From contig NC_008571.1 of the NCBI RefSeq assembly GCF_000060345.1, positions 1,054,001-1,118,000 on the forward strand: a stretch of 64,000 nucleotides of DNA, given 5' to 3'. Under the pieces are notes generated by a model, which was not told where the DNA came from, did not search any database, and worked only from the letters and a program-made list of their open reading frames with translations. This document shows positions 54,107 to 63,223 of this stretch, in pieces. The translations under genes were made by a program, and so were the position numbers. Each line of letters opens with the position of its first letter. The first letter of the stretch is position 1. The DNA is from Christiangramia forsetii KT0803 (GTDB taxonomy: Bacteria > Bacteroidota > Bacteroidia > Flavobacteriales > Flavobacteriaceae).

Positions 54107-56323
54107 TTATTCCATATTTTCTTTAAATTGTTCCAGTAGCGTACGCACCTTTGGAGTACCTTCAACATAGTACCTGGCGCTGGTTTTTTTAATTCCAACT
54201 TTCACAGTAAAAGCGGTTTCGGGCAAATCCTGAAACATATATTCGTCTGTCCAGTCATCACCAATGGCAAAAATAAAATCATAATCTTTACCTACTAATT
54301 TTTTTGAAGAAGCCTTTCCTTTATTTACTCCGCTACTTTTAATTTCCAGAACTTTATTCCCCTCTAAAACACTTAGACCACGGTTAGAAATTAGTTCTTT
54401 CAATACATTACTTAACTCATTTGCTCTTATCTCTCCAAGTTCTGGATCGGCTTTTCTATAATGCCATGCAAGGGAGTAGTTTTTTTCTTCGATAAAGGTA
54501 CCGGGGGTTCGATCAACAAAATTTTCAATAACTGGTCTTACCGCATCCATCCATTCACTTTTCACATTTTCTGAAAGTTCCCATTCACCGTCTATTTGTC
54601 TCATCCATACACCATGTTCAGAAATTAATTCTACAGGCACATCTTTCCACCAGTCTCCAAGGGTGTTTTTATCACGACCGCTAATTAAGATAACATCGGT
54701 GTTTTCCTGAGAATTTAGTGTTTTTATAAGTTCCTTTAATTCGGCATCTGGTTTTGCATTTTCAGGTTTATCTACAAAATTTACAAGGGTTCCGTCATAA
54801 TCTATAAAAAGAACCTTTCTTTTTGCATTTTTGAACTGACTCATAATTTCCTTAGAAATATTTGGCGTTATTCTAATGGACTTAAAAGCATCCCTGTTTT
54901 CTTTAGTTCCTCTTAGTGATTTCATAAAATCTTCAGCCCATTTCTCTACACTATATCTTCTCAACCTTTTCTGAAGCATGGTATTTCTTTCAATTTGCTC
55001 TTCCCTGGGCATTTCAAAAGCTGTTTTCATCGCTGCTGCTATCTGTTCAAAATTATTCGGATTAATGATTAACGCCTCATTCATTTCGTGCGCAGCACCG
55101 GCCATTTCACTTAAGATAAGCACTCCTGTTTTATCAGTTCTGGTAGCAATATATTCTTTAGCAACCAGGTTCATCCCATCCCTAATTGGAGTGAGTAAGG
55201 CTATATCGCAAGTAGTATATAGATCGATTAGGTTTTCAAAAGGCATAGATCTATAGAAATACCAAATAGGCGTCCAGCTTACCGTAGAGAATTTACCATT
55301 TATTCTACCTACAAGTTCATCAACCTCTCGTTTAAGCCTTCTATATTGAGGAACATTAGAGCGTGATGGTACTGCGAGCATTACCAGTCTTACCTTCTCA
55401 ATATATTCCGGGTTTTTATCCAGAAAATACTCATAAGCTCTAATACGATGAGCAATACCCTTTGTGTAATCCAGCCTGTCTATGCTTAATATCAATTTGG
55501 CATCGGGGGTATCCTTGAGATGGTGATCTAGTCTCTTTTGTAATTCAGACTGGTCTGCAGAGGTGCTTTCAAAATGATCTAATGCAGCCTGTTCAAATTT
55601 CTTATAATCAATTCCCATCGGGAATGAATCTACTTTTACAATTCTATCTGGTAATGTGATTTCATTAAAGTCTACCTGATGTCTAAGAATACGACTAACC
55701 GAACTTAAAAAGTGACGTTCATAATCATAAGTATGAAAGCCAATAAGGTCTGCCCCAAGAACTCCTTTTAGAACTTCATCCCTCCATGGTAAAGTCCTAA
55801 ATACCTCATATGAAGGAAACGGAATATGATTGAAAAATCCAATTATGGCATCTGGAGCTTTTTCACGAATCATATTTGGGACTAAAAGTAATTGGTAATC
55901 GTGCACCCAAATCACATCTCCCTCTTCATAATGATTTAGAATTTCATCGGCATATTTTTGATTGACCTGTTTGTAGTATCGCCAGTAGTCATCATCAGAT
56001 TCGGTATACTCCATAAAATAGTGAAATAATGGCCAAATCGTTCTATTACTGAATCCGTAATAAAATCCATCAATCTCATCAGAAGTTAGATGAAGAGCCA
56101 CGCAATTTTCCTCTTTTGCTTTTTTCTGAACTTCATCTTTTAGACCTGAAGGGATCTCTTCTTCCGTAAGTCCTGGCCAGCCTATCCAGATGCTGTCTCC
56201 ATCCTTGTGAAAAGATTTTAATCCGGTTGCAAGACCTCCAACACTTGGAGTCACCTCCAGATGATCATTTTCTATGGAAATTTGTAAAGGTAATCTGTTG
56301 GAAATAATGATCGTTTTACTCAT
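54107..56323 (-). CDS. bifunctional trehalose-6-phosphate synthase/phosphatase
   Basis: 738 residues, a fusion of OtsA and OtsB types. Residues 1-470 are a GT20 glycosyltransferase with VWVHDYQLLLVPNMIRE, IGFFNHIPFPSYEVFR, SIDRLDYTKGI and RDGMNLVAKEY. Residues 500-738 are a HAD phosphatase with D508-x-D510-G-T and GDDWTDEYMF. It makes trehalose from UDP-glucose and glucose-6-phosphate in two steps. It is divergent (93-bp gap) from a GH15 enzyme that may hydrolyse trehalose or another glucan. Confidence 0.95.
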   Translation of the reverse strand: MSKTIIISNRLPLQISIENDHLEVTPSVGGLATGLKSFHKDGDSIWIGWPGLTEEEIPSGLKDEVQKKAKEENCVALHLTSDEIDGFYYGFSNRTIWPLFHYFMEYTESDDDYWRYYKQVNQKYADEILNHYEEGDVIWVHDYQLLLVPNMIREKAPDAIIGFFNHIPFPSYEVFRTLPWRDEVLKGVLGADLIGFHTYDYERHFLSSVSRILRHQVDFNEITLPDRIVKVDSFPMGIDYKKFEQAALDHFESTSADQSELQKRLDHHLKDTPDAKLILSIDRLDYTKGIAHRIRAYEYFLDKNPEYIEKVRLVMLAVPSRSNVPQYRRLKREVDELVGRINGKFSTVSWTPIWYFYRSMPFENLIDLYTTCDIALLTPIRDGMNLVAKEYIATRTDKTGVLILSEMAGAAHEMNEALIINPNNFEQIAAAMKTAFEMPREEQIERNTMLQKRLRRYSVEKWAEDFMKSLRGTKENRDAFKSIRITPNISKEIMSQFKNAKRKVLFIDYDGTLVNFVDKPENAKPDAELKELIKTLNSQENTDVILISGRDKNTLGDWWKDVPVELISEHGVWMRQIDGEWELSENVKSEWMDAVRPVIENFVDRTPGTFIEEKNYSLAWHYRKADPELGEIRANELSNVLKELISNRGLSVLEGNKVLEIKSSGVNKGKASSKKLVGKDYDFIFAIGDDWTDEYMFQDLPETAFTVKVGIKKTSARYYVEGTPKVRTLLEQFKENME

Positions 56324-56416
56324 AATTAAATGTAAATGCCGTTGCGACGAAATTGTTTTTTCTTAAATTTCCGAAATTCATTTCATACAGCCATTGTTTT
56401 ATAAGATTTTTAATAT

Positions 56417-58213
56417 ATGGATAATCTCGACTACGGTATAATAAGTAATTGTAAAAGTGCAGCGCTCATCTCAAAGACAGGTTCTATTGACTGGTCCTGT
56501 ATGCCTAATTTTGATTCATCGGCCGTATTTGCAAAAATACTGGATGACAAAAAAGGTGGCAGTTTTGAAATAGAAATTAGTCGAGATTATGATATAAAAC
56601 AGGAGTATTTATGGGAAACAAATATTTTAAGTACTGTTTTTGATAATGGAGAGGACTCCTTTCAGCTGATAGATTTTATGCCGAGGTATCCCCGGGAAGA
56701 TGGATCGTATTATGCTCCGCCAGATATTATTCGATTTTTCAGACTTATTAGTGGAAAGCCAAAATTTAAAATTAAATATGACCCGAAACTGGATTTTGCC
56801 AGAGAGAAGACATATAGTGAGGATAAAGGCGAATACATTAAGAGTTATACTAAAGAAGGTAAATATGATACGACGTTTTTATATTCCAGTTTTACTTTAA
56901 ATGACATACTGGAGAGAAAAGAAATTACACTTACTGAAAATTCTTACTGTCTTTTAGGTTATCATGAAAAGCTTGTGGAGCAAACTCTGAATAGGTCCTA
57001 TTTAAAATTTCAGAGAACCAAAGTGTATTGGATGAACTGGAGTGATAAAACCACCAGGTATACGCATTACGGGAATGAAATCATGCGAAGTGCATTGGTT
57101 TTAAAGGCTTTAAGCTATAAAAAATCTGGGGCTGTACTTGCTGCCGCTACTACCTCACTACCCGAAACCATTGGAGAGGAACGTAACTGGGATTATAGGT
57201 TCTGCTGGATTAGAGATGCTTCTATGGTAATAAAAGTTATGGCTGGATTAGGTCATATAAAATCAGCCAAGGATTTTCTTCAATTTATTTTAGATATTAT
57301 TCCGAATAAAGATGAGAAAATCCAGATCATGTACGGAATTAATGGGGAGAAAGAACTTACTGAGCATATTTTAAGTCATCTTAGCGGTTATAAGGACTCG
57401 AGCCCCGTAAGGACAGGGAATGCTGCTTATATCCAGAAACAGAACGATATTTACGGAATATTGATGGAGGTGATCTATCAGCAATTCCTAATGTTTGAAA
57501 CTTCTCTTGAAAATTCTGAAGCGCTTTGGACCGTAGTTCGGGGGATAGTGATGATCGTTGAAGAAAACTGGAAAAAGCCAGATAAAGGTATTTGGGAATT
57601 AAGAACCGAAGATCGTCATTTTGTATTTTCAAAACTTCTATGCTGGGTAGCTGTTGATAGAGCTATTAAAATAGGAGAGGTGCTAAGAATGGGAATTAAC
57701 GATACAAAATGGAAAGCTCTACGAGAAGAGATTTACCAGGATATATACAACAATGGCTGGAATGAAGAGAAACAGGCTTACACCCAATATTATGGTTCTT
57801 CAGATCTTGATGCTTCCACTTTACTAATGCAGTCCTACGGATTTATTGAAGCAGATGATCCTAGATTTGTAAGTACAGTTAGAGCTACCGAAAAAGACTT
57901 ATGTGAAGACGGACTTATGTACCGGTATAAAAACAATGATGATTTTGGGAAACCCACTTCTTCTTTTACTATTTGTACTTTCTGGTTGATTGATAGTTTG
58001 TATAAGATTGGAGAAAAGAAAAAAGCCAAGGAAATGTTCGATCAGCTTCTTTCATACAGTAATCATTTAGGCTTGTTTAGTGAAGATATAGATTTTAAAA
58101 CAAAACGTCTTCTGGGTAATTTTCCACAAGCCTATTCTCACTTAGCTTTAATAGAAACTGCAGCTAATTTTAGCAAAGGTATTGCTACTGAAGGGATGGT
58201 ATTTCAGGATTAA
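56417..58213 (+). CDS. GH15 family glycosidase (trehalase- or glucoamylase-like)
   Basis: 598 residues, typical for bacterial GH15. Motifs include DYGIISNCKSAALISKTGSI at the start, ERNWDYRFCWIRDASMVIKV, and catalytic-glutamate candidates in GIWELRTEDRHFVFSK and in LFSEDIDFKT. The same family includes actinobacterial trehalases and glucoamylases. The pairing with a trehalose synthase gene favours trehalase, but the sequence alone does not decide. No signal peptide, so it is cytosolic. Confidence 0.9.
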   Translation: MDNLDYGIISNCKSAALISKTGSIDWSCMPNFDSSAVFAKILDDKKGGSFEIEISRDYDIKQEYLWETNILSTVFDNGEDSFQLIDFMPRYPREDGSYYAPPDIIRFFRLISGKPKFKIKYDPKLDFAREKTYSEDKGEYIKSYTKEGKYDTTFLYSSFTLNDILERKEITLTENSYCLLGYHEKLVEQTLNRSYLKFQRTKVYWMNWSDKTTRYTHYGNEIMRSALVLKALSYKKSGAVLAAATTSLPETIGEERNWDYRFCWIRDASMVIKVMAGLGHIKSAKDFLQFILDIIPNKDEKIQIMYGINGEKELTEHILSHLSGYKDSSPVRTGNAAYIQKQNDIYGILMEVIYQQFLMFETSLENSEALWTVVRGIVMIVEENWKKPDKGIWELRTEDRHFVFSKLLCWVAVDRAIKIGEVLRMGINDTKWKALREEIYQDIYNNGWNEEKQAYTQYYGSSDLDASTLLMQSYGFIEADDPRFVSTVRATEKDLCEDGLMYRYKNNDDFGKPTSSFTICTFWLIDSLYKIGEKKKAKEMFDQLLSYSNHLGLFSEDIDFKTKRLLGNFPQAYSHLALIETAANFSKGIATEGMVFQD

Positions 58214-58371
58214 TTATTTTTAAGACGTGAAGATTATTCTCACTTAACTTGCTTAATTGATGACAATGCTTTTAATAAATCTTGAAAATTTCTTCATATA
58301 ATATCTGGTTTTTAGATAATATGATATTCTGGACTACTTAAATAGACTAATGTCAAAACATGTATAAATTA

Positions 58372-58399
58372 AAAAAGTCACCCGGAAAGGTGACTTTTT
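58372..58399. terminator. shared terminator of the GH15 and M43 genes
   Basis: AAAAAGTCACC-N6-GGTGACTTTTT, an 11-bp perfect stem with A and T runs on both sides. It serves the M43 gene (stop at 58424) and can also stop rightward transcripts from GH15. The 158 bp between the GH15 stop and this hairpin show nothing recognisable. Confidence 0.85.
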
Positions 58400-58423
58400 G
58401 TGGTTATTGTTATTAAATTATCG

Positions 58424-59473
58424 TTAGTTAACGAAACCAGTTCTTGGCCCGCCATCCATAAAGATAGTTCGCATACGAGATTTCTGGCCTTCAGAGAACA
58501 TGTACATACATGCATCATTCGTATAATCCATATAATTCATAGTCATATCTGTAGACCTACAGTTAACTGTAGGATATGATGGGCATCCGTAGTTAGGACC
58601 ATCAGAATCGGGAGTATCTGCTACGAAATCATCTTGCTTACATCTACCATCACCCCAGATGTGACGAAGGTTTAAGTAATGACCAACCTCGTGAGTTGCA
58701 GTTCTTCCCTCATCAAATGGAGCAGATACAAATCCTGTAGTTCCAAAATATTGTGGAGAGATCACTACACCATCTGTAGAGGCAGGTCCTCCCGGAAATT
58801 GTGCATATCCAAGAATTCCACCACCAATATTAGCAACCCAGATATTAAGCGTCGTAGATGGGCTCACTGGGGGATACTGAGCTTTTACAGCATCGTTTGT
58901 TCCCCATTGCTGAGTTGAACTACTGTATCTATTTACTGCTGCAAGATTAAAAGAGATTTCAGAATCTGCGACTAGATTAGCAAATTCCGAAGGTGTGTTA
59001 TTTGCATCATTGTTAGAAGCTCTAAAATCGGCGTTTAATACAGCTATTTGTGAATTGATCTGTTGATCAGAAATATTTTCCTGAGAATTGCTATATACCA
59101 CATGTACAACTACAGGAATATTCACCACTCCAAGGTTATCGGTAACTGGTGGCTCAGTTCCTCCACCGCCGCTTCCAGGTTTACCACCTTTAGCGTTGTT
59201 GGATTTTGCTAATATTGAACGGGTGTTCTTTTCAATACCATACATTTTTTCATGAAGACCTTTGTTTTCGTTTAATAAACGATTAAGGTTTTTCATGCTA
59301 TAGCACTTTTCAGCACCGTTTTCCGATCTTTTATCTGTACCGTCTGTGTACAGGTAAAAATCGCTCATGTCCACCTGGGTTTCTTGAGTTTCAGAAATGT
59401 TTTCTGTAGGGTCTTGCTCACAAGAAGCAAAGAGGAAGGCCATCGCTGCCATTCCAAGAATAACTTTTTTCAT
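58424..59473 (-). CDS. M43 (pappalysin-type) zinc metalloprotease, lipoprotein
   Basis: 349 residues. A lipoprotein signal (MAAMAFLFASC) precedes an N-terminal propeptide-like segment, a Gly/Lys-rich linker (GGKPGSGGGG), and the catalytic domain. The zinc motif is HEVGHYLNLRHIWGD (HExxHxxGxxH with Glu), and the Met-turn is MNYMDYTNDACMYMF. Cysteines around KQDDF and YGCPSYPTVNC probably form disulfides. It would cleave proteins at the cell surface. The 5' gap to 59636 holds no clear promoter. Confidence 0.9.
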   Translation of the reverse strand: MKKVILGMAAMAFLFASCEQDPTENISETQETQVDMSDFYLYTDGTDKRSENGAEKCYSMKNLNRLLNENKGLHEKMYGIEKNTRSILAKSNNAKGGKPGSGGGGTEPPVTDNLGVVNIPVVVHVVYSNSQENISDQQINSQIAVLNADFRASNNDANNTPSEFANLVADSEISFNLAAVNRYSSSTQQWGTNDAVKAQYPPVSPSTTLNIWVANIGGGILGYAQFPGGPASTDGVVISPQYFGTTGFVSAPFDEGRTATHEVGHYLNLRHIWGDGRCKQDDFVADTPDSDGPNYGCPSYPTVNCRSTDMTMNYMDYTNDACMYMFSEGQKSRMRTIFMDGGPRTGFVN

Positions 59474-59635
59474 GTATTTAGTTTTTGTTTGAGTTTGGTC
59501 GAATATATAAATATTATTAATATTTAATTAACAGATAAGATATAAATTTTAAAATTTTATAGTTAAAAAGTTATTTTCACAGACAAACAGTGCATTTTAA
59601 GCACCAAAATTGGAATGACCAAAACTATCCTAAAT

Positions 59636-59667
59636 GAAAAAACCACCCCGGTAGGGATGGCTTTTTT
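59636..59667 (-). terminator. terminator of the beta-oxidation operon
   Basis: CCACCCC and GGGATGG pair with one mismatch over a GGTA loop, between A and T runs, 22 bp after the stop of the acyl-CoA dehydrogenase gene. On the leftward strand the stem is followed by six T. Confidence 0.7.
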
Positions 59668-59688
59668 CCAGTTTAAAAGAATGTTTCT

Positions 59689-61497
59689 TTAGAAACAATA
59701 TTTATTTTCTGAAGTCAGTTTTTCAGCAATAGTATTTCTAAGGGCAACAACATTTGGCATATTAGTATACTTTGTAAATCTCTTAAGCCCCATTAACATC
59801 ATTCGTTGTTCATCACCTTCGGCAAAAGAACCAATTCCCTCTTTAGCCTTAGTATTTATAGTATCAACTGCATGGTAAAGATACAATTTGGCCATTGCAA
59901 TCTGTTCTTTTTGAGCATCGGCCCCTAATTTTTTGGCATTTTTCTCTGCTCTAAGAATACCAGACTCTGCCATATAGATTTCAATAAGAATATCTGATGC
60001 TGCAAGTAAAAGTTGTTGATGTTCTTCCAGCTGAGGTCCGAACTTCTGAACGGCGCTCCCAGCAACCATAAGAAATACTTTCTTAAGCTTGGCAACCATC
60101 TCTTTTTCTTCAGCAAAAAGCTCAGAATAATCCGGTTTATCCATAGATGGAATTCCGGTTAATTCATCAGCAACTTTTGTAGCTGGACCTAAAAGATCTA
60201 CATGCCCTTTCATAGCTTTCTTCACCAACATTCCTACAGATAACATTCTGTTGATCTCGTTGGTACCTTCATAAATTCTGGCAATTCTAGCATCTCTCCA
60301 TGCAGATTCCATTGGTGTATCGGCAGAGAAGCCCATACCTCCATAGACCTGAATACCTTCATCTGCACAATTCTGAACATCTTCAGAACAAGCAACTTTA
60401 AGAATAGAACACTCAATGGCATATTCTTCCACACCTTTCAATTCAGCTTCTGAATGTGAAGCTCCTTCTTCAAGGCGAAGATTGATTCTGTCTTCAATAT
60501 TTTTAGCAGCACGGTAGGAAGCAGCTTCACCCACATAGGCTGAAGTAGCCATTTCAGCCAGCTTAGATTTTATAGCTCCAAACTTAGAGATAGGAGTATC
60601 AAACTGAACACGATCATTAGCATATTTTACAGAAAGATCTGTAACTCTTCTTTGAGCATCTAAAGAAGCAGCGGCTAATTTGATACGACCCACATTAAGG
60701 GCGTTCATCGCGATCTTAAACCCATTTCCACGCTCAGAAAGCATATTTTCAACAGGAACTTTAGTTTCATTAAAGAATACCTGACGGGTAGAGGAGGAGT
60801 GGATACCTAATTTCTTTTCTTCCTCACCAAAGGTAATCCCGTTTTCTTTATCATTTTCAACGATGAATCCGGTAATATTTTTATCATCTTCTATTCTGGC
60901 AAATACAATAAATACATTAGCAAAACCAGCATTGGAAATCCACATTTTCTGTCCGCTAATGCTGTAATGTTTTCCATCGTCAGAAAGAACTGCCTTCGTT
61001 TTTCCAGAATTAGCATCACTTCCTGCGCCTGGTTCAGTTAAACAATAAGCTCCAAACCACTCTCCGGTAGCCAGTTTAGGGACATATTTTTTCTTTTGCT
61101 CTTCAGTTCCATAAAGCGTAATTGGCATCGTTCCAATTCCAGTATGTGCACCAAAAGCAGTAGCAATAGATCCTGTAGCTCCCGAAATATAATCACAAAC
61201 CAGCATGGTAGACACGAATCCCATTCCAAGACCATCATACTCTTCAGGAACAGACACACCTAAGAAACCAAGTTCTCCAGCTTTACGCATGATCTCCTCA
61301 GTCAAGGCGTAATTTTTCTTTTCAAACTCCTCTTTATTCGGCCAAATTTCACGTTCTACAAATTCCTTTACAGAATCACGCATCATTTTTTGTTCTTCAT
61401 TAAAATCTTCTGGGGTAAAAACATCTTCACTTTTAGTCTCCTTTACCAGAAACTGACCTCCTCTTAGAAGATCTTTTTTAGCTGTATCTGTGCTCAT
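59689..61497 (-). CDS. acyl-CoA dehydrogenase with C-terminal extension
   Basis: 602 residues, longer than the usual 380-residue enzymes and similar to very-long-chain types. N-terminal, middle and C-terminal acyl-CoA dehydrogenase domains are in order: YCLTEPGAGSDANSGKTKAV and MWISNAGFANVFIVFA for FAD and substrate, and IARIYEGTNEINRM with the catalytic Glu. A helical extra domain covers residues 450-602. It makes the 2,3-double bond in acyl-CoA. It follows the thiolase gene in the operon after a 102-bp gap with heptad-repeat traces. Confidence 0.93.
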   Translation of the reverse strand: MSTDTAKKDLLRGGQFLVKETKSEDVFTPEDFNEEQKMMRDSVKEFVEREIWPNKEEFEKKNYALTEEIMRKAGELGFLGVSVPEEYDGLGMGFVSTMLVCDYISGATGSIATAFGAHTGIGTMPITLYGTEEQKKKYVPKLATGEWFGAYCLTEPGAGSDANSGKTKAVLSDDGKHYSISGQKMWISNAGFANVFIVFARIEDDKNITGFIVENDKENGITFGEEEKKLGIHSSSTRQVFFNETKVPVENMLSERGNGFKIAMNALNVGRIKLAAASLDAQRRVTDLSVKYANDRVQFDTPISKFGAIKSKLAEMATSAYVGEAASYRAAKNIEDRINLRLEEGASHSEAELKGVEEYAIECSILKVACSEDVQNCADEGIQVYGGMGFSADTPMESAWRDARIARIYEGTNEINRMLSVGMLVKKAMKGHVDLLGPATKVADELTGIPSMDKPDYSELFAEEKEMVAKLKKVFLMVAGSAVQKFGPQLEEHQQLLLAASDILIEIYMAESGILRAEKNAKKLGADAQKEQIAMAKLYLYHAVDTINTKAKEGIGSFAEGDEQRMMLMGLKRFTKYTNMPNVVALRNTIAEKLTSENKYCF

Positions 61498-61504
61498 TTT
61501 TATT

Positions 61505-61541
61505 TAGATATTAGTATTGAGACGTGAGATTTTAGATTAAA
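61505..61541. repeat. heptad-periodic repeat between thiolase and acyl-CoA dehydrogenase genes
   Basis: TAGATAT-TAGTATT-GAGACGT-GAGATTT and a last TAGATTA: five 7-bp steps, each starting with TAG or GAG. The same pattern lies at 62804 and, inverted, at 63202-63223. A second, partial inverted copy may occupy 61574-61600. Confidence 0.6.
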
Positions 61542-61599
61542 TCATCTCAATTATAGTTATTATTTAATTCTGGAAAATCTAATTTCTAAGATCTTAGGT

Positions 61600-62790
61600 C
61601 TAATTAAGAAATTCAAAAACTCCTGCAGCTCCCTGCCCTGTTCCCACACACATGGTTACCATACAGTGCTTATTCTTTAATTCACGTTTACGCATTTCAT
61701 CAAAGATTTGCACCGATAGTTTAGCTCCTGTACATCCAAGTGGATGCCCCATAGAAATAGCGCCGCCATTTGGATTTAATTTATCTTTATCCAGACCTAA
61801 TTCTCTGATAACTGCTAATGACTGTGAAGCAAAGGCTTCATTTAATTCAATTAGCTCCATATCATCCTGCTTAAGTCCAGCTTGTTTTAAAGCTTTCGGG
61901 ATTGCATGAACAGGTCCTATTCCCATAATTCTTGGTTCTACACCAACAGCAGCATAACTTACCATTCTGGCGATTGGTTCCAGATTTAGTTCTTTCACCA
62001 TCTCTTCGCTCATCACCATCACAAATGCAGCTCCATCACTCATTTGAGAAGAATTTCCAGCCGTAACGCTACCACCTTCAGCAAATACAGGCCTCAATTT
62101 ATTCAGAACTTCTATAGAAGTATCTTTTCTAGGACCTTCATCTTTATTTACCGTGTAAGATCTTGTTTGCTTTTTACCATTTTCATCTACGTATGTTTCA
62201 TCTATCGTAATTGGAACAATCTGATCCTGAAAACGACCTTCTTCCTGCGCTTTATTCGCTTTTTGATGCGAATTGTAAGCGAATTCATCCTGATCTTCAC
62301 GGGAAACATTATATTTTTTAGCGACAGCTTCAGCGGTTAGTCCCATTCCCCAGTAGTAATCTTCATTTCCTGCTTTCGCAACTTCATAATCCGGTACTGG
62401 CTTATAACCACCCATCGGAATATAACTCATACTTTCGGCACCACCTGCAATTACGCAATCTGCCATTCCCATCTGAATTTTAGCGGTGGCAATAGAAATG
62501 GTTTCCAGTCCTGAAGCACAATACCTGTTCACCGTCATCCCAGGAACATCTTCGATCTTTAATCCCATAAGGGAGATCAATCTACCAACGTTTAATCCCT
62601 GTTCCGCTTCCGGCATCGCGTTTCCCACCATTACGTCATCAATACGTTTCTTATCGAAATCTGGCAATTTGTCCATCATGTACTGGATGGTTTCAGCAGC
62701 CAGCTCATCTGGTCTTTTGAAACGAAATACGCCTTTAGGAGCTTTTCCTACTGCGGTTCTGTATGCTTTTACTATATATGCTGTTTTCAT
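61600..62790 (-). CDS. acetyl-CoA C-acyltransferase (3-ketoacyl-CoA thiolase)
   Basis: 396 residues. The nucleophile cysteine lies in VNRYCASGLETISIA, and the catalytic His region is ELNEAFASQSLA. The C-terminal GGAISMGHPLGCTGAK and CVGTGQGAAGVFEF complete the site. It cleaves 3-ketoacyl-CoA to acetyl-CoA and a shortened acyl-CoA. It is in the leftward operon downstream of FadB and the four-helix protein gene, and upstream of the acyl-CoA dehydrogenase. Confidence 0.95.
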   Translation of the reverse strand: MKTAYIVKAYRTAVGKAPKGVFRFKRPDELAAETIQYMMDKLPDFDKKRIDDVMVGNAMPEAEQGLNVGRLISLMGLKIEDVPGMTVNRYCASGLETISIATAKIQMGMADCVIAGGAESMSYIPMGGYKPVPDYEVAKAGNEDYYWGMGLTAEAVAKKYNVSREDQDEFAYNSHQKANKAQEEGRFQDQIVPITIDETYVDENGKKQTRSYTVNKDEGPRKDTSIEVLNKLRPVFAEGGSVTAGNSSQMSDGAAFVMVMSEEMVKELNLEPIARMVSYAAVGVEPRIMGIGPVHAIPKALKQAGLKQDDMELIELNEAFASQSLAVIRELGLDKDKLNPNGGAISMGHPLGCTGAKLSVQIFDEMRKRELKNKHCMVTMCVGTGQGAAGVFEFLN

Positions 62791-62803
62791 TTTTTCTAGT
62801 ATT

Positions 62804-62831
62804 TAGATATTAGATTTGAGAAGTGAGATTT
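62804..62831. repeat. heptad-periodic repeat on the 3' side of the four-helix gene
   Basis: TAGATAT-TAGATTT-GAGAAGT-GAGATTT, four 7-bp units ending at the stop codon of the four-helix gene. The first 18 bp match, in inverted orientation, the repeat at 63206-63223 with two mismatches. Confidence 0.7.
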
Positions 62832-63183
62832 AATTTGTGAACTTCTTAATAAGAGTAAAATTCATTTTTTGAATCTCCATCAAATCATTAATTATCGGTT
62901 TAATATTTTCTTCTGAAATTAATTTGAGATGTTCAGAAATTATAAGTTGTGTGCACAATTCATTAGTTGAACCATTAGCAATTCCTAAAAAGTTTTTGAA
63001 CTCGCCATTCGTATTTCTTCCAGCACCTTCTGCAATATTGGAAGGAATAGAGATCGCACTTCTTCTAATCTGACTTATTAATCCATATTTTTCTTCAGAT
63101 GGAAATCGAGAAGAAAGTATATAAACCTGCTCAGCAACCTTTATTGCTTTCTGCCAAATTTTGAGTTCTTTAAAGTTGTGCAT
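62830..63183 (-). CDS. four-helix-bundle protein (23S rRNA-IVP/TIGR02436 family)
   Basis: 117 residues, the family length. Diagnostic are MHNFKELKIWQKAIKVAEQV, GLISQIRRSAISIPSNIAEG and FKNFLGIANGSTNEL. Members are encoded in 23S rRNA intervening sequences, near retroelements (Avd-like), and very often alone in chromosomes with no known role. Here it interrupts the beta-oxidation operon between the fadB-type gene and thiolase, flanked by inverted heptad repeats. That looks like an inserted cassette. A GGA-type ribosome site (CTAAAGGA) lies upstream. Confidence 0.9.
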   Translation of the reverse strand: MHNFKELKIWQKAIKVAEQVYILSSRFPSEEKYGLISQIRRSAISIPSNIAEGAGRNTNGEFKNFLGIANGSTNELCTQLIISEHLKLISEENIKPIINDLMEIQKMNFTLIKKFTN

Positions 63184-63201
63184 TTCGAATTCCTTTAGTC
63201 T

Positions 63202-63223
63202 AAAATCTCAGATCTATTATCTA
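63202..63223. repeat. inverted heptad repeat at the fadB stop codon
   Basis: On the minus strand TAGATAA-TAGATCT-GAGATTT (63203-63223) continues TAGACTA. The first TAG is the stop codon of the multifunctional FadB-type gene. It is the inverted partner of the repeat at 62804-62831. Confidence 0.7.

Noticed and set aside
62830-63183. Four-helix gene as part of a 23S rRNA intervening sequence or diversity-generating retroelement
   Set aside because: No rRNA gene, reverse transcriptase or variable repeat lies nearby, so this copy is a stand-alone chromosomal member.
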